Positions 60,972 to 64,000 of a DNA stretch of 64,000 bases are shown here, piece by piece; the stretch's first letter is position 1; the number at the start of each line of letters is the position of its first letter. This DNA is from Orbilia blumenaviensis (lineage: Eukaryota > Ascomycota > Orbiliomycetes > Orbiliales > Orbiliaceae). The translations under genes were made by a program, and so were the position numbers. The stretch lies in contig JAVHNS010000002.1 of assembly GCA_036872755.1 (NCBI GenBank), positions 2,170,001 to 2,234,000 on the forward strand, given 5' to 3'. The notes under the pieces were generated by a model. That model worked only from the letters and a program-made list of their open reading frames with translations, had not been told where the DNA came from and did not search any database.

Positions 60972-62155
60972 TCAATGCTTCTGGTCACCGATGTAATTAT
61001 AGATCGCCGTATCCTCGTCTCCGACGACGGTATTCTCGGGACTGCCCGCCATTTCTTCATCGAAGTCCTCGTCACCATCCATTATATCCTCATCTTCCTC
61101 GTCACCATACATCCATGTTCTACCATTATGTGCCTCTTCAATTGGGAACACTTCTCGAGCATATTCTTCCAGGCCGCGCCATCCGCGCCAAATCTTTCTC
61201 GCTGGACCTGGTGCGGTCATACCAGGGGGGAAGTACTCCGCCCTGTGTGTTCCAAATAATTCGGCAATTGCGAGGACCTGTGTCATGTAGCCATCAGGGA
61301 GTTTTGCCTTGATCTCAAGTCCTGCCTTTTTGTAGGTAAATGGCCGATTTAATGCCTTCGTGAATACCGCTGCGATCTCCTTGGGATTGAGATACTCAAA
61401 AGCCAACGGAATTCTAAAATACTTGTCAGTCCTCTAGTATTCGTACTCTTGGGCCTATTTATAACTACATACCTCGCCCCGTTCCATTTTTGTGGGCCAT
61501 CCTTAAGTATCTGGATAACGGCTGGCCCGGTATCGTGTTCTGCGTCTAGGAATGGCATTTTATAGTCCTCGTCAAACGGCGCAGTCCATACGAACCCGCC
61601 ACCATCCTTCTCATCTGCAAGTTGCAGTTCCCATAAAGGTAAATGGTGAAAAGTAGAAAAGTTGTTATTATATATTCCGGCGTAGACGAAGGTCGTGGGC
61701 ATATCTTTCAACAGCTCTGACCGAATGTATTCCTCGACTTGATGCTTTGTAGCCCAGTATGGGAGATGCGGGAGATGATTCCCCCAGCACTTTTTGTGGT
61801 CTGTCAAGCTGGAGTAAATGTAATGCTTAATTCCAGCTTCTTTGGCTGCTTTTGCCAAAGATGTCCCGATGGCGACCTCGTCCCCCCAAAATGTCGTATT
61901 GACAAAGGCGACATCCGCTCCCTTGAACAAATTGTTCACGATGTTTGGGTCACTCAGTGACCCTTCTACTAGTTCGACGTTCTGTAGCGATGCTAGCTCC
62001 TGTGCGAGCGCTACTTTAGGTCCTTTAGTCGCCGATCTTAGCTGTGCCCGAACTTTATACCCGATAGCAGAAGCTACTCTGATAACGCTAGATGTTTGGC
62101 GACCTGTCGAATTGATGACAACCAATGTGCCCCTGGATCCTGGAATTGCAGTCAT
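60972..62155 (-). CDS. nmrA: NmrA nitrogen metabolite repression regulator
   Basis: NAD(P)-binding Rossmann protein that senses redox/nitrogen state and inhibits the GATA activator AreA. Minus-strand exons are 62155-61473 and 61413-60972 (374 aa). The intron GTATGT..TTAG closes the phase. Signatures close to Aspergillus NmrA are VVINSTGRQTSSVIRVASAIG (nucleotide-binding motif with NmrA-type degenerate Gly pattern), HYIYSSLTDH, TTFVYAGIYNNNF, DAEHDTGPA, IFKDGPQKWNG-type ILKDGPQKWNGAR, and LEEYAREVFPIEE. Unlike the classical protein, which ends shortly after this motif, it continues with a 45-residue very acidic tail (330-374). Tail-to-tail with the asparaginase gene. Confidence 0.94.
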
Positions 62156-62210
62156 TGTATCTACCTAAACGTACGAGCTCAAGAGCTGTTGTAGAGGAAT
62201 TGGGGAAGAG

Positions 62211-62257
62211 TATCGATAAAGATAGACGTTGGAGGGTTCGTGTTGTTGGTTTGATAG
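62211..62257 (-). promoter_or_regulatory. Cluster of GATA-factor motifs upstream of nmrA
   Basis: CGATAA (62214-62219), AGATAG (62220-62225) and TGATAG (62252-62257) fit HGATAR on the plus strand, and TATC at 62211-62214 adds one on the minus strand. They lie 56-102 bp upstream of the nmrA start codon. The motif is short, so individual sites may be chance; the clustering and the gene identity make AreA-type control plausible. Confidence 0.4.
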
Positions 62258-62711
62258 CAGCCAAGAATCCGGGGAAGTATCGGTGAGGGAGGAAGAGAGA
62301 AAAAAAGAAAATTTAGGGAAAATTCGAATTGATGCGAGCGATATATAAACTTTGGGAATGGGACCGGTAGCCCAGAGCAAGGCCCGCAACTTCGAAGCGG
62401 AGGTCGGGTATATGGGTGTCTTTCAAATAAGGAAACGAAAGTAGATATGTTTATATATAAGAGCCGCGGAAATAAACGCTAAAGATCTCTGACAGGAGTG
62501 AGGGCGGGCTAGAGGGCGGACCGGCGAGATGTATCGTATTTAAGAGATGCCAGTGAAAAGACTCCGAAGGTCTCGTATCGAAAGCTAATCCATTATAAAC
62601 CTTTTAAGCCTAGAACCCCAAAGGCACTAAGGAATGTGACCTTATCTATCAATCGCAGTCGTCATTTCACACAAGAATTTTATTCTCTCTCTCTGGCCGA
62701 ATTTTTTCCTA

Positions 62712-62737
62712 TTTTTTTTTTTTTTTTTTTTTTTTTT
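62712..62737. repeat. T26 homopolymer
   Basis: Twenty-six consecutive T, about 560 bp upstream of the nmrA start; the longest homopolymer in the window. Confidence 0.95.
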
Positions 62738-64000
62738 CTTTCGTGTCGCCCAAAACGTGCCCGCAGTTAAACACTGGGTTAGCTTTGGCTCGTTGATTTA
62801 ATTGATATGGGGAAACAGATGGAGTAGACGCTAGCAGCAGACCCACATGTTGGGTAAGTGCATCTGCAGGCCCTGTAATCGATGGAGGAGTTCGTTGTTG
62901 CTTTTTGCCGTAAGGTTAGTCGACCCTGGTTCCGGAGCCTTGTTCCTTATATGTGTGCTCGATCCTGGTGATAGGTAAACGAATTTTTTCTCTTTCTTTG
63001 ACCGCCATACACCGTATACATACATATATCTGTGGATAAGGATCCCAACTGCAGTCTTGTCAGCAAGGAAATTCAAGGTTTATACGGGGTTAGAATAAGA
63101 AACGATGGGGAAAGAGAGAAGAGAAAAAGAAAATAAGGGGTAGAAGTATATACATAATTTTATGTAGATCAGATATAGATAACAAGGCTTGTAATCTCCG
63201 TTCTGATAGGATTAGGTCCAGATAGAGAAAATACGTAAATCGATATATTGGCCTGCATTGTCCTGTTTCTTTGTTCTGTTTTCTCCTTTTTTTTTTTTTT
63301 TCTGTTCACACGCAGTTGCCCAGACCCAATGGCGAGGAGAGGGGCATGCTCAGGGAATTGGCTCTCAACAGCTACAGCACTTTAGCTTTGCACTATTCCG
63401 TATCGACCTTCTATCAAATGTGCAAACTCTTTGTCAAAGAAGTAAAGAGATGGGCCCGGTCAGCGTCGACCAGCTGGGTTGGCTTGGGGCGAATAAATCG
63501 CCTGATTTGACCGAAATGGTGTGATAACTTTTACCCTATCTGATGGCGTGAGAGCTCAGAGATAAGGTACCGGACGATATCCACCAGTCGATTCACCAGT
63601 ACATCTATCGGCAAGCAGGCGAACCCGGAGGCATGCGTTATCTGGAGCGATGGGGAGGCTGTTGGTGGCAGCTAAAAAAGACCTCATGACCAGGACGATT
63701 CGGACAGTGCTTGCATCCGGGAGTGGCTCCGACGGCCGACAAGCTTAATAGTTTGATCCAATTCGACCACGACGAAGGAATTACATACGAAAGCCCGACC
63801 GAACTAGGAGTTCCGACAGCTGGCTATCGAAACCATCACACCGGTCCCCCCAGGCTGTGGCTTTCTTCGGACAGGGTGAAATTTTATATCTACACCTCCA
63901 CCACTGTTTGCATATTTGATTCCCTTAGCTCGCCTTCTGCTCGAAACTGTGGCCCAGCAGCTAAATGATGCTAGACTTTTATTGAATGACGAAAAAAGGC

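Larger units (their letters stand above)
62156..64000. other. nmrA promoter and right end of window
   Basis: Upstream region of nmrA with GATA motifs close to the start, a CT microsatellite and a T26 run (62712-62737). From 62750 to 64000 I see no gene; frames of up to 88 codons are unconvincing. Confidence 0.5.

Overview
This window is nuclear DNA from a filamentous ascomycete (Pezizomycotina). The genes carry one to eight short introns, mostly 50-100 nt with GTAAGT/GTATGT-type donors and CTAAC/CTGAC branch sites. Promoters contain pyrimidine tracts. Three gene families (Zn2Cys6 regulator, NmrA, cAMP-receptor-like GPCR) are characteristic of the group. I cannot name a genus. Gene spacing is loose, with several stretches of 3-6 kb in which I see no gene, which is less compact than Aspergillus-type genomes.

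Layout: 0.7-6.3 kb holds mitochondrial hsp60 (+), the GET-pathway ubiquitin-like protein Get5 (+) and the spliceosomal cyclophilin Cwc27 (-). 7.2-9.2 kb is a strange locus: an unrecognised Trp/Pro-rich ORF interrupted by an in-frame TAG, probably also by a frameshift, an inverted fragment of its own 5' end downstream, two perfect-looking introns beyond its stop, and an array of TGTACATA motifs. 9.2-13.5 kb is gene-poor. 13.5-14.9 kb is an unrecognised coiled-coil protein gene. 14.9-19.7 kb is gene-poor. 19.7-25.4 kb holds a Zn2Cys6 transcription factor (+) convergent with an Aro8-type aminotransferase (-). 26.2 kb is an intron-containing tRNA-Tyr (-). 26.9-32.1 kb is a dense housekeeping block: class 1A-type dihydroorotate dehydrogenase (+), RFC3 (-), SND3/PHO88 (-), ARPC3 (-). 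32.1-38.4 kb is gene-poor. 38.4-40.1 kb is a cAMP-receptor-like GPCR. 44.0-45.1 kb encodes a single-pass surface protein. 45.9-53.0 kb is a very large SANT-domain corepressor (Snt1/NCoR-like). 56.3-59.6 kb is an asparaginase with ankyrin repeats (+), convergent with nmrA (-) at 61.0-62.2 kb.

The genes are mostly unrelated housekeeping functions. Two groupings may be functional: asparaginase (which releases ammonium) lies tail-to-tail with the nitrogen-repression sensor NmrA, whose promoter carries GATA motifs; and the aminotransferase lies tail-to-tail with the zinc-cluster regulator. All exon models were built by eye from splice signals, reading-frame phase and family conservation. In every multi-exon model the phases close exactly.
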